Shown in pieces: positions 23,863 to 35,940 of a stretch of DNA of 64,000 nt. The notes beneath the pieces were generated by a model. It saw only the letters and a list, made by a program, of their open reading frames with translations. It did no database searches and was not told the origin of the DNA. A program made the translations under genes and the position numbers. The DNA lies in assembly GCA_032622095.1 (NCBI GenBank), contig CP136066.1, positions 47,030,911-47,094,910 on the forward strand. Direction: 5' to 3'. Each line of letters opens with the position of its first letter. Position 1 is the first letter of the stretch. The DNA is from Siphonodentalium dalli (lineage: Eukaryota > Mollusca > Scaphopoda > Gadilida > Siphonodentaliidae).

Positions 23863-26549
23863 TAGACATATATACTGCACAGTGTCGCATGTCCCATCTC
23901 CATCCACTCACTAATGGGGATATTATGGCCACAAATGTGACCACACCCCAAATTCAGGGTTTTTCATCATAATTTAATTTGTAAAAACCGACTCGCGTGC
24001 ATAACGCACACGATAGAAAGTAATATGTATAAGTTTAGAAAACTAGTCACGTATATCTGCCATACGTTTTAAGGAATTTATCTAATTTTGAACAATACAA
24101 TGTTTAATTGCATTTGAAATAGACCCCCCCCCCTCAAAATTTCACCATCCGATGATGGTTTGGTTCAATGATAGGCGGATGTCCCTTTAAATTTCAGTAC
24201 TTTTCAGGAGTTTGAGTCGAATTTCTATCAGAGAAACTTCCATCACCTCGACCGTGCTATTTTGAACATTAGAGGTCCACCCATATGCACAAAATGGATG
24301 ATTTTCAGAAAATTTCGACTCCGGAAAAAGTTGAAGTTCCGGCGACAGAGGGTTAATAAATGTCTCGCATAATCTGAAAAAGGGTCTGTAGGGCGTGAAA
24401 ATATAATAACTCAACAAAACGAGTCAGTCTTTGTTTATCAGTGTTCCTAAATTCGCTGCCCTGAACGATATTTGAAAAATGTGATTTGTTTGCCTATAGG
24501 TTACACACAACTAATTATTTTCCATAGGCGACAGTGTTAACTAAAAGTCCCCGCCGGCCATGGGTTTGACCTAGTTGAACTTCAAGTGGTCAATTTTCCC
24601 TTAGAACGTCATCCTCTGCACCAGTATGTGACAACAAACGCGCCCTTTTCGGTATTTTTTTCAAACGATAATCTTGCATTTCCACAACTACCCCATTTAC
24701 TGCATAAAAATCAGCAGCATAAAAATACCCAGACCCCTTCCGTAACTTCTGGACGCCACCAGACTCTTCCTGGACATCTAAACATACACGAACGCCATAT
24801 TTACGCAGGCTATGATTTTCTGTTCCCGATTAGGGATATTTCCCTCAATGATAATCAACCAATCAGCAGCCAGAATCTTTTTGTTATGCTGACTCGAGTT
24901 TCCCTACACAAATTCAAGAAGCGTAACTCTATATAATTAGTTGTTTGTAACCTATAATTGAAATGAAAATTGAAGTTTTATCGTGTAAACCGCGCCAATT
25001 TTACAAAAAAAGCTTTACTGTGATACAATAAAAATATAGGAGTCATTGGACATCCTATTATCTCCCAGCGGTCATTTAACCCACATACCCCGTTTTAAAA
25101 TTAACAATTTTTTTGGGGTAAGAAATAACACCAGTAATAGAATCCTGATAAATCTGGAAGCGCAGTTTAGTAGAAAAGATACTAATGTCTCATGTTAGGC
25201 TTGTCATAGACATATATACTGCACAGTGTCGCATGTCCCATCTCCATCCACTCACTAGTGGGGATATTATGGCCACAAATGTGACCACACCCCAAATTCA
25301 GGGTTTTTCATCATAATTTAATTTGTAAAAACCGACTCGCGTGCATAATGCACACGATAGAAAGTAATATGTATAAGTTTAGAAAACTAGTCACGTATAT
25401 CTACCATACGTTTTAAGGAATTTATCTAATTTTGAACAATATAATGTTTAATTGCATTTGAAATAGACCCCCCCCCCTCAAAATTTCACCATCCGATGAT
25501 GGTTTGGTTCAATGATAGGCGGATGTCCCTTTAAATTTCAGTACTTTTCAGGAGTTTGAGTCGAATTTCTATCAGAGAAACTTCCATCATCTCGACCGTG
25601 CTATTTTGAACATTAGAGGTCCACCCATATGCACAAAATGGAAGATTTTCAGAAAATTTCGACTCCGGAAAAAGTTGAAGTTCCGGCGACAGAGGGTTAA
25701 TAAATGTCTCGCATAATCTGAAAAAGGGTATGTAGGGCGTGAAAATATAATAACTCAACAAAACGAGTCAGTCTTTGTTTATCAGTGTTCCTAAATTCGC
25801 TGCCCTGAACGATATTTGAAAAATGTGATTGTTTTGCCTATAGGTTACACACAACTAATTATTTTCCATAGGCGACAGTGTTAACTAAAAGTCCCGCCGG
25901 CCATGGGTTTGACCTAGTTGAACTTCAAGTGGTCAATTTTCCCTTAGAACGTCATCCTCTGCACCAGTATGTGACAACAAACGCGCCCTTTTCGGTATTT
26001 TTTTCAAACGATAATCTTGCATTTCCACAACTACCCCATTTACTGCAAAAAAATCAGCAGCATAAAAATACCCAGACCCCTTCCGTAACTTCTGGACGCC
26101 ACCAGACTCTTCCTGGACATCTAAACATACACGAACGCCATATTTACGTAGGCTATGATTTTCTGTTCCCGATTAGGGATATTTCCCTCAATGATAATCA
26201 ACCAATCAGCAGCCAGAATCTTTTTGTTATGCTGACTCGAGTTTCCCTACACAAATTCAAGAAGCGTAACTCTATATAATTAGTTGTTTGTAACCTATAA
26301 TTGAAATGAAAATTGAAGTTTTATCGTGTAAACCGCGCCAATTTTACAAAAAAAGCTTTACCGTGATACAATAGAAATATAGGAGTCATTGGACATCCTA
26401 TTATCTCCCAGTGGTCATTTAACCCACATACCCCGTTTTAAAATTAACAATTGTTTTGGGGTAAGAAATAACACCAGTAATAGAATCCTGATAAATCTGG
26501 AAGCGCAGTTTAGTAGAAAAGATACACATGTCTCATGTTAGGCTTGTCA
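23863..26549. repeat. 1.34-kb tandem array, second segment (B2-A3-B3-A4)
   Basis: B2 23863-24496, A3 24497-25206, B3 25207-25840, A4 25841-26549, in the same order and orientation as the first segment. The A3-B3 junction (GTCATAGACATATA) is intact and is the empty target site for the Helitron insertions after A2 and A4. Confidence 0.92.
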
Positions 26550-27459
26550 TCTAATATATATTTTGGAAGATCTGTGTGTGTGTCTGTCTGTATTCGATGG
26601 ACTCGAAAATGGCCCAGCCGATTTCGATGAAACTTGGTATTTGGGGGTATTTTCGGGTCAGGACTAACATAGGCCTATTAATTTGTCCGTGCGAGGTCAA
26701 CTTTTCACGTGCCGAGGTCAAATCTGTTTTTACGCCGTTTTGCGCTAATATATTTCAGTTCGGTGCTTACAAATCGATTCGAAACAGCGCGAATAATAAC
26801 ATGCCAGTCATAATAATGACACTATGAGAATCTTTCGTGTTTCCTCTTTCCAACGATATATAATATGTATGTATCCGTTTTAGTTATCTGCCTCAATTAT
26901 TAAGAAGAAGTGGTACGATCTTCTATCAGGGTAAAAACAATGCGTAACTTCTATGACGTCGTTAGAGGTCATAAAGTTAGATCACGTTAACTCTTCTCCG
27001 GCCGATGCATTTGACTGTTTCAGACGTCTTGGCGATATCTCGGGCACCGATGGTAATTTATCTTTACGTTGAAACTTGATAATTAATGAGCGTGTGTATA
27101 TGAGGCGCGTTTATATACTTCAGTGGAAATCAAATCGGGTTAAACTGGCGGATTTTTACGGACGAAATTTGATGCATAGGGTATCTCGGTATCCGCTGGG
27201 CCGATTTCCCGGTATCCGCTGGGCCGATTTCCACCATTTTTGGGGTGTTGGTGTTTGACCCCACCTGACCTTGACCTTCAAAATGGTCAATTCAATGTCA
27301 AATCGGGTAAAACTGGATGGATTTTGACGGGTACTTTTGTCGGGTACTTTTGTTCGGGCACTGTGTTTTGGACGGGTCAAATCGTGACCCCACTTGACCT
27401 TGGCCTTCAAAATAGACAATTCAAGGTCAAAGCCCGGACGAAGTCGGGTCACCTTCTAG
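26550..27459 (+). mobile_element. Helitron family 1 unit H1
   Basis: It starts TCTAATATATATTTTGGAAG, inserted after GTCA at the end of block A4, the same target position used by the 19520 insertion. It ends with the hairpin and CACCTTCTAG. Confidence 0.85.
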
Positions 27460-28065
27460 TCTATTATATATTTTGGAAGATCTGTGTGTGTGTGTGTCTA
27501 TCTGTAATCGATGGACTCGAAAATGGCCCAGCCGATTTCGATGAAACTTGGTATGTGGGGATATTTTCGGCCGGGGACGAACATAGGCATATTAATTTGT
27601 CCGTGCCACGTCACCTTGACCTTGAAATCGGGTCATTTCAAGGTCAAACGCCGGAATATCACGGGATTTCGATGAAACTTGGTATGTGGGGGTACTTTCT
27701 TATGGCGAGTCTCATAAGCATATTCATTTGCCCGTGCGACGTGACCTTGACCTTGAAATCGGGTAACTTCGAGGTCAAATCGCCAATTTTGATGGGATTT
27801 CGACGAAATTTCATACGTGGGGTTACTTTTGTTCACCGATTGTTTTGGACGGGTCCAATCGTGACCCCGACCAGGCCTTGACCTTCAAAATGATCAATTC
27901 AAGGTCAAATCGGGTAAAACCGGATGGATTTCGACGGGCACGTTTGTCGGGTACTTTTGTCCGGGCAGTGTTTTTGGACTGGTCAAATCGTGACCCCACT
28001 TGACCTTGACCTTCAAAATGGACAATTCAAGGTCAAAGCCCGGACGAAGTCGGGTCACCTTCTAG
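27460..28065 (+). mobile_element. Helitron family 1 unit H2 (shorter variant)
   Basis: It begins TCTATTATATATTTTGGAAG with no gap after the CTAG of H1. The interior differs from H1 and H3: it has TTCAAGGTCA-rich blocks like the inverted units at 20035-20758. It ends CACCTTCTAG. Confidence 0.85.
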
Positions 28066-28981
28066 TCTATTATATATTTTGAAAGATCTGTGTGTGTGTC
28101 TGTGTGTGTGTAATCGATGGACTCAAAAACGGCTGAGCCAATTTCGATGAAACTTGGTATGTGGGGGGTATTTTCGGCCCACGAGTAACATAGGCCTATT
28201 AATTTGTCCGTGCGAGGTCAACTTCTCACGTGCCGAGGTCAAATCTGTTTTTACGCTGTGTTACGGGACTTTCATTTGAGTTCGGTGCTTACAAATCGAT
28301 TCGAAACAGCGCGAATAATAACATGCCCGTCATAATAATGACACTATGAGAATCTTTCGTGTTTCCTCTTTCCAACGAGATATAATATGTATGTATCCGT
28401 TTTAGTTATCTGCCTCAATTATTAAGAAGAAGTGGTACGATCATCTATCAGGGTAAAAACAATGCGTAACTTCTATGACGTCGTTAGAGGTCATAAAGTT
28501 AGATCACGTTAACTCTTCTCCGGCCGATGCATTTGACTGTTTCAGACGTCTTGGCGATATCTCGGGCACCGATGGTAATTTATCTTTACGTTGAAACTTG
28601 ATAATTAATGAGCGTGTGTATATGAGGCGCGTTTATATACTTCAGTGGAAATCAAATCGGGTTAAACTGGCGGATTTTTACGGACGAAATTTGATGCATA
28701 GGGTATCTCGGTATCCGCTGGGCCGATTTCCCGGTATCCGCTGGGCCGATTTCCACCATTTTTGGGGTGTTGGTGTTTGACCCCACCTGACCTTGACCTT
28801 CAAAATGGTCAATTCAAGGTCTAATCGGGTAAAACCGGATGGATTTCGACGGGTACTTTTGTCGGGTACTTTTGTTCGGGCACTGTGTTTTGGACGGATC
28901 AAATCGTGACCCCACTTGACCTTGGCCTTCAAAATAGACAATTCAAGGTCAAAGCCCGGACGAAGTCGGGTCACCTTCTAG
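28066..28981 (+). mobile_element. Helitron family 1 unit H3
   Basis: It is joined head-to-tail to H2. The interior is close to H1, including the AGGTCA/CACGTG cluster and the duplicated CGGTATCCGCTGGGCCGATT, and it ends CACCTTCTAG. Confidence 0.85.
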
Positions 28982-29257
28982 TCTATTATATATTTTGAAA
29001 GATCTGTGTGTTTGTTTGTGTGTAATCGATGGACTCAAAAACGGCTCAGCCAATTTCGATGAAAGTTGGTACGTGGGGGTATTTTCGGGCCACGAGTAAC
29101 ATAGGCCTATTAATTTGTTCGTGCGAGGTCAACTTTTCACGTGCCGATGTCAAATCTGTTTTTACGCCGTTTTGCGCTAATATATTTCAGTTCGGTGCTC
29201 ACAAATCGATTCGATATAGCGCGAATAATACATTGCCAGTCATATAATTTGCACGGT
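28982..29257 (+). mobile_element. truncated Helitron family 1 unit H4
   Basis: Its 5' end is joined to H3. It is nearly identical to 22964-23239 and stops matching at GCACGGT (29257). The 3' end is missing. Confidence 0.85.
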
Positions 29258-31816
29258 ATTATGTTTTTCGGCGATTTCCAGCAAACTTTTTCATATATCA
29301 CCTCCATGAAATGGCACCGTTCGAATCAGGAATGGGTGTAATGTGGGGGAGAAATTCATCAGAATGTAGTTTAAGAACTTTTTGAGCCCCAAATTCCATT
29401 AACTTGATACAAATTCCTCTCCCAACACCCAACACAGGTGGTCTCCCATATATACGAATGTATGTATAACATGCAATGTGATGTGGCCTCCTGATGAAGC
29501 AACCATTCTAACATTGTATTTTTCGGTGAGTGCCTTGTTGTTGTATGATAAACCACAATAGAGATGCGAGTATAATTAATTATTAACTAACTGCTTTTTT
29601 ATTGATATCAAAAGTCGTTCAAACCGCGAGTGTCGAAATATAAGACTTAAGGTTGCAGAAAATGATAGTATTTGGGACAGCATTTGGCAAAATGCTAACA
29701 TAATTTGGCAAAATATATTATCATTTAGCAAATTATTTGGAAATATTAATTTTGGTCTAGCGCGGACCCTGTTTATTGTTATGTATTACATGTTTCTACC
29801 CTTATTCCATTCAATACACACATTCTATACATTTTGATATGCAACGTTCGTTGCATAACTCGAAATGGTACCAAATGTATTAGTGTTGCGCAAACGTGAC
29901 GCTTGACTTCATGCTTGTTGTTTACATTCCGACGGTACATCTCAAAATACTACAGCTTCAAATATTGTCCAACAATCTCTAATGGATGAAGTGTTTGAAA
30001 AGTTATATCATTAAATTTACTGCATTAAATACGTCAAAAATATCTTTATTTATCTGATACTATTTCTTTACACCGACAAACAACGCATAATTACGTGGAA
30101 CAACATCCCAGGCCGAAAATAGAAGCTGATGTTAGTTGCACTTCCCATTTGTTGATTTAAGTATGTTTTATTGAGGTTTTGGATCATGTTAGCGGAATTT
30201 ACAATTTACTGCCAAAGGCTCGGTCCAAACCTAATATACTTCACGAGTAAATTGTAAATTCCGCAATAAACTGGGGACTCGTTGTAGATCATCTATATAT
30301 TTACATAGCAGGTGTGTGTTACATTAAATCATGTTTGGTGATTGGTCAACTGCCAATTGGTTCAGCCGGTGTATATCAAAATAATGTAGGGTGTAACACG
30401 AACAGGAAGTTACAAAGTGTTGACATAATCTGACATAATCAATAAAAGCGGTCAGCAGAATAATTGGGCATGCTTTCAAAGTTCAGTTTTCTATTTGGAT
30501 CACGTTATCGTAGCTAAGAGTTTGGAAATCTTATTTTGGGCTGACTTAATGTGCTGGGTGGGCTAGTCTCATTTTATCGGCATGTGAAAATAAATAATTA
30601 CAAAGCTATATCAATACAAGAAATATATATAGTGGGTGTGTGTTATTTGGGGATATGTCGTTGTGGACCGTGCTCTGGGGCACATTTAGTATTACACAAT
30701 GTAGTGTACAGTATGTGTTTTTCTTGTACGAGTCCTTACAACGTACCCCAACAACCACAGCACCGTATATCACTTACTCCCGTAACTGCACGTATATACT
30801 CATAACAGATTGCTTCATACTTGTTAAATTACCAGAAGCGCACCTGACGCCATCGTTTGTTTCATATGACCAACATTCTAATTAAACATATACTTTCGGA
30901 ACCGGACGCAGTGAATATTTTGCAACAAATTGATTCCTTCTGTGTTATCAATAATCAAACTCGTACGGTGAGTCAACTACACGTTTCGTAGGTATGCATT
31001 AACAAATGGGGTGGAATCCGGCCGATACACAATAATTTTACTAACATTGACAATATTCGTGACATGTGTGTAGAGTCCCACACATCAGTGTCGCTCTGGC
31101 GACGACACATCTGAACTCGATGATAGTGAGTGGACGCCTAGAATAAGAAATTATCGTTAATATAACAGAAACACATTTTTAATGAACTCAATAACTGCAG
31201 GGTGCTCTGCCTATCATTAGCTTATGTCATTGCGCGACCTGAGTTCCTTTCTGGTCTATATGTACACATAAAGCACAGGCACTTAGCACAGATTGGAAAT
31301 CGCGTCGCGAAATTTGGGCATCACCCCGTTATTCACATATGTTGGTCATACGAAGAAAGAACTATTATTCATGTACGATTATTTGGGCATTGTAAATTGT
31401 TGTTCTTTTGTGTTCAGCTACTTCCAATCTCTAAAACAATTGTTTTTAAAGAACGTAGTATATATTTCATCGAAAAATCACTTTCGGTTTATAGTCATAT
31501 TTTAATATGAAATGAACATATCTGAAGGAGCTATGAAAGTTGAAGTATTGCCGACAAAATGCAATTTCGTTGGAGTCTGAAATGGTAACTATGGTTTATG
31601 ATGGCAGTCAAAATGGCGGCAAATTTATAAAAAAAAAAATTGTTTCGTCCATATTCGTTTATATGTTGTGGTTGATGCGTGAAGTTAACTAATCTGCATT
31701 GGAATCATTACACTTGCTATTTATTTGGCATCAATCCATTTCAATCCCTAAACATATTTATCTTGGTATAACAAGTGTTTTAGCCATACTGCAATGTGAA
31801 ACCCAAACTGAGGGAG
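29258..31816. other. gene-free interval with one long perfect hairpin
   Basis: No coding or transposon feature is recognised. The open frames here (for example 30551-30805 and 31202-31510) lack domains. A 19-bp perfect inverted repeat (GCGGAATTTACAATTTACT) lies at 30192-30210 and 30246-30264, with a 35-nt loop. A motif at about 31590-31620 (GCAGTCAAAATGGCGGCAAA) recurs near 32481-32502. Confidence 0.5.
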
Positions 31817-32405
31817 TTAAAGGGGTACTGTACGCCAAATTTTTTTGTTGGTTTCTATAGTCTCCGAGTCTGAGAATAAGGTAACACTTTATTCATTATT
31901 TGAAAGTCTGTTGAGTACGATGTAGTGTTACGGATGACAAATTTACCGGAATGCAAAAATACAAATTGTCGTTGTCGAGTAATTTTTGTACAGTTTTCAA
32001 CCAAATGAATCAAATAAAGTTATATTATAGGCATACTAGTCCCATATAATCATTTAAGTTATTGTATCGTCGCTAGTCAGTGAGTGGCTTGAGTGTTCTC
32101 CCCTATCATCATAATATTTTAAGCGATCGTGTGTGCGATCGGTTTAACAAGCCAGTATCCCTCATTTACTTTATTTGATTACGCAAATTCGTAATTTAAT
32201 TGACGCCATTTTATGGCTCCAGTCATAAATTCAATTTATATCAAATTATTAACTTTTAAATTATTAAATTTTAAGACAGCCTATTAACCTGAGCGTTTAC
32301 AGAATACATCTTCGACTCAAATTACTTATGTTTCTATATATTATCGATATTAGATCGTTGTTGTCACCGGAAATTTAATGAAAATGGCGTACAGTACCCC
32401 TTTAA
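31817..32405. mobile_element. TTAA-flanked MITE with perfect 17-bp inverted ends
   Basis: The body 31821-32401 begins AGGGGTACTGTACGCCA and ends TGGCGTACAGTACCCCT, flanked by TTAA on both sides. The interior is non-coding. A diverged copy is nested at 57531-57979. Confidence 0.85.
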
Positions 32406-35340
32406 GCGCATGCTATTATTACGTACATAATTCAATCGCAATGCTTCTTGAAATTCATAATGGTCAGTATAATCAATCATGACAGTCAAAATGGCGGCAA
32501 ATGTATCAAAATTGTTAGATTGCTGATACACACTTGAACAAATGTTTTAATAGCTAAAGTACTGTTCACAGTGGCAGCCAAAATCAGTATTTAAACTTAT
32601 ATGACAAAGACAACATTAATGTTTATTCGTAGCAGTGAGGCAAACTGTTGACATTTCACTATAGATATAATGCAGTTCGCGCCTCTGATCAGGAATTGAA
32701 TCATCACCAAATAGCTCAAATATCACAGAATTAAAAAAAACTACTATGGTCAAAGTTCAACATATTCTGGCTGTGGGAATAGTGTAGTCGTGATATGGTA
32801 CATCGACTGAAACGGCCAAAAGAATAATCAACAATAAATTAACTTTTTTCTGGTAATATTCTTGATTATGCTAAATATTTCATAGAAAGCTGCAGTTACT
32901 ACCGAGTAATGCTAGGTGGATGATTATTGCTAACATTTGAGCGTTTTCAGAACATTGCGATAGCACGATCATCCCGTCACAAGTAACTATCGCCAAACTT
33001 CGAAGTAGAACTGACCGAAATCATGCTTCACTTGAAGGATGTACGATTTTAGTTTTTGTTTTGAATCTGCTCTGTATTCTTCTTGGGTCTGATACATCAC
33101 ACCAAATGTTTTTAGTTCTGTGGAGAGTTATTTGCATATCTACGCAGTACGCATTCGCCTACACCAAGTGTGGCGTACTGGGTCGGAAACATAATTTAGC
33201 ATAACCATGGTATATACATGTATATATATATGGACTGCGTGGGTCCAGCTGTGATAATGCTTGAGCCATACGGCATTATATCCAATGGCATTCAAAACTC
33301 TGTACATGTATATTCATGTTGACAGAGGTTCAGATATTAAAACTAGAAAAGCTGTTATAGGCTTATACACTTGTAATAAACAAATACAAGCAATAGAAGT
33401 GCATTCGCTCCTAAATCCAATGTCTCATTTTTCCATAACCACTTGTGATTTAGTATTGCAATATTCCACGAGGGTGGAAAGTTTGGCATTTTGGTGCCAG
33501 TGTCATAAGTATTATGCCCTGTGTTGTGACCATAATTGATTTAGCTCACCCCAATTTGGGATGTGCCATGGCGAACAATTAATTAAGAGAAACTGATATA
33601 CAAGCCTAGTCCTGTGCATCTTCAAGTTTATTCCACCATGACCAGATTTTCTCCGCAAATATTGCTTACAAGCAACAATTGTTTTGGGCATGCTTGGAAA
33701 TGTCTCAACCGCTAGCGATCGGGAGTAAAAGGCTTAGTGTGATTTCTATTTCACTGAATATTCCAAATGTGCACTCTGTGTTCTACGCTTCATCCAGCAG
33801 GTTGAGAATTAACCATTGTCAGTTGACCATGCTCACTTTGGGATCGGGTCATTATATGTGTTATATTCATTGGGAAATTTTCATCTTCCAAATTTCACTG
33901 AAATACCATTGTACTCAGGCGCCTGTTCTAATATAAGTCAGTTCACAATGTATATAGATTGGTACCTGAGCAACTAGGATTCGTAGCACCCCTTCTACTC
34001 GCACTGCATACGGAAATTATATTGTTCTTCGTGCACAAAGAGAATGTTGAATACATGTTAGTTCAGGGTCTTATGGTCAACGATACCCGGTCTACACTGA
34101 TATTTAAACTCATGCAAGGTTCGATACTCTCATCTGAAATGCCAGGATAACACATTTACATTGCGCCAACAGCCCAATGTCTTTCCCTTTGGTGATGCTG
34201 TGATCAAATTATCGCCCAGGTCTAATGGGCATGACAACAGTTTGTGATTTACAGCTTTTGGAACTCTGGAAACTCATATCATTGCCCACAAGACCAGAAT
34301 GACAAAATTGCCGTTTACACAGGATTAATCTTAACCACATCACAATGCACCGATAATATTATCGTCATACACTGAGTGTGCATTCTCAACATGGTCGAGT
34401 TCACGGTACTAAATTATACAAGGTTTTATCTTGAATAAATGAAATATAGCCCCGTGGTCTCTGGTCTCTAAAAATATATATCTCATATCGTATGCGCATG
34501 TGGTTTCACATGTTAATAGTGTCGATATTGTGTCTTAATTAAAGTGTTGTTTCATATTAATGTATCTAATGCAAATTAGCCAACCCCATGCATCTATCAG
34601 TCACGACAATCATGCGCAGAAGGACAAAATATATAATTGTATACACATGTTCTGCCATTTTGAATGCCATCATAAACCTTATAACCGTTTCAGGCACTAA
34701 TTATATTGTATTTTATAGGGAATACTCACACTCGCTTACCAATTCTTCAAATCTGTTCATTTCATGTTAACATATGACCAGGAACCAATATTGAGTTTTT
34801 GTGAACAAAATTCATACGATATGTAAGATCAAATTTGTTAGGGATTGGAAGTGGCTGAGACGAAAGGAACAAGATGTAGTACTGAGCAAATGATCATTCG
34901 ATAAGAATAATAATAAAACAAGGCACATTTTACAACCAGTTCCAAGTAATAGGAACGGATATAGGAGATATTAGTGAAACAAGTCATATTTTTCACATTC
35001 TGGTCGCCATTTTGGCAGCCATCTTTCAAATGATTACCAATTTTTCATTCAAACTGTAGTATATAATGTAATATCTTCCAAATAATATATAAATTGTAGT
35101 ACATTTCATGATATATAGTTTCCAACAAAACAAATTAAACTGACTGTTCATATTCTATTCTACGGCGGCCATGTTGGACGCCATCTTGGATTAGAGGAAA
35201 TGTTCAAGGGAGAACTCCTCACCCACCTAGACATTTATGAACACACCACCAGAATCACAATCCATTAAGAAAAAAAACTTTAGTAGACAATATTTACTTC
35301 ACCCCTATTGCTCCCGGACTTAGTATTTCTGTATGAGCCA
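32406..35340. other. gene-free interval
   Basis: AT-rich, without recognisable genes, RNA genes or transposon ends. The open frames (33261-33539, 33679-33936 and others) have no domain. GCCATTTTGGCAGCCATC-like motifs occur near 35008 and 35165. Confidence 0.5.
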
Positions 35341-35485
35341 CTCAATTAAATTATATGTTGGCCCTTTCACGACGGGAGCTTCGCGGCCGTAGCATTACAA
35401 TTATCATGTGCAAGTGTCTCATATATAGAGCCTCTAATATTTAATAGAATGCACTGGCTCACAAGGTTAAGGTAAATTATATTAG

Positions 35486-35553
35486 GCCAATGTATTATCT
35501 TATATCTGCGAGGCTCCTTATGTGAGACGTACGTATATAAGAGAATGCATTGG
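35486..35553. repeat. degenerate member of the CCAATGCATTCTC palindrome family
   Basis: The outer arms GCCAATGTATTATCTTATAT and ATATAAGAGAATGCATTGGC are complementary with mismatches. They match the perfect hairpins at 55505, 55794 and 58172. Confidence 0.7.
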
Positions 35554-35940
35554 CACAGGGCTTTTCGCAAAACATTAGCAATCTCCAGTTATAGAAGTAC
35601 AAACTTTTATTTGCTGCTATATAAGGATCGTCTTCAGTTATGGAAATCGGTAAGATATATTCTGTGTTTTAGGTTATTGTCCAACATTTCCGTAAAATGG
35701 AGAAGTGTTGGAGTTTCAACCACATATTCCGGTAAACTGTTCCATTCATGACAAACTCTATGTGAGAAGTAATACTTTCTAACATCCTTTGACTGCGGCT
35801 GTAATTATACTTCCATGGTGTAGCCAAGGAAGTATATTGTTTTTCTATTGGGGTCGTTTTCCGTTTATTTGGAAATACTCAGAAAATAATCGCAGTGGGA
35901 ACGCGAAATCTATAGCGAATATAGGCATCTGAGGTCTACT

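Noticed and set aside
31600-32500. CAAAATGGCGGC motifs resembling YY1 sites
   Set aside because: Only a few copies, some within repeated flanks; the core AAGATGGC is imperfect. Not enough to call regulatory sites.
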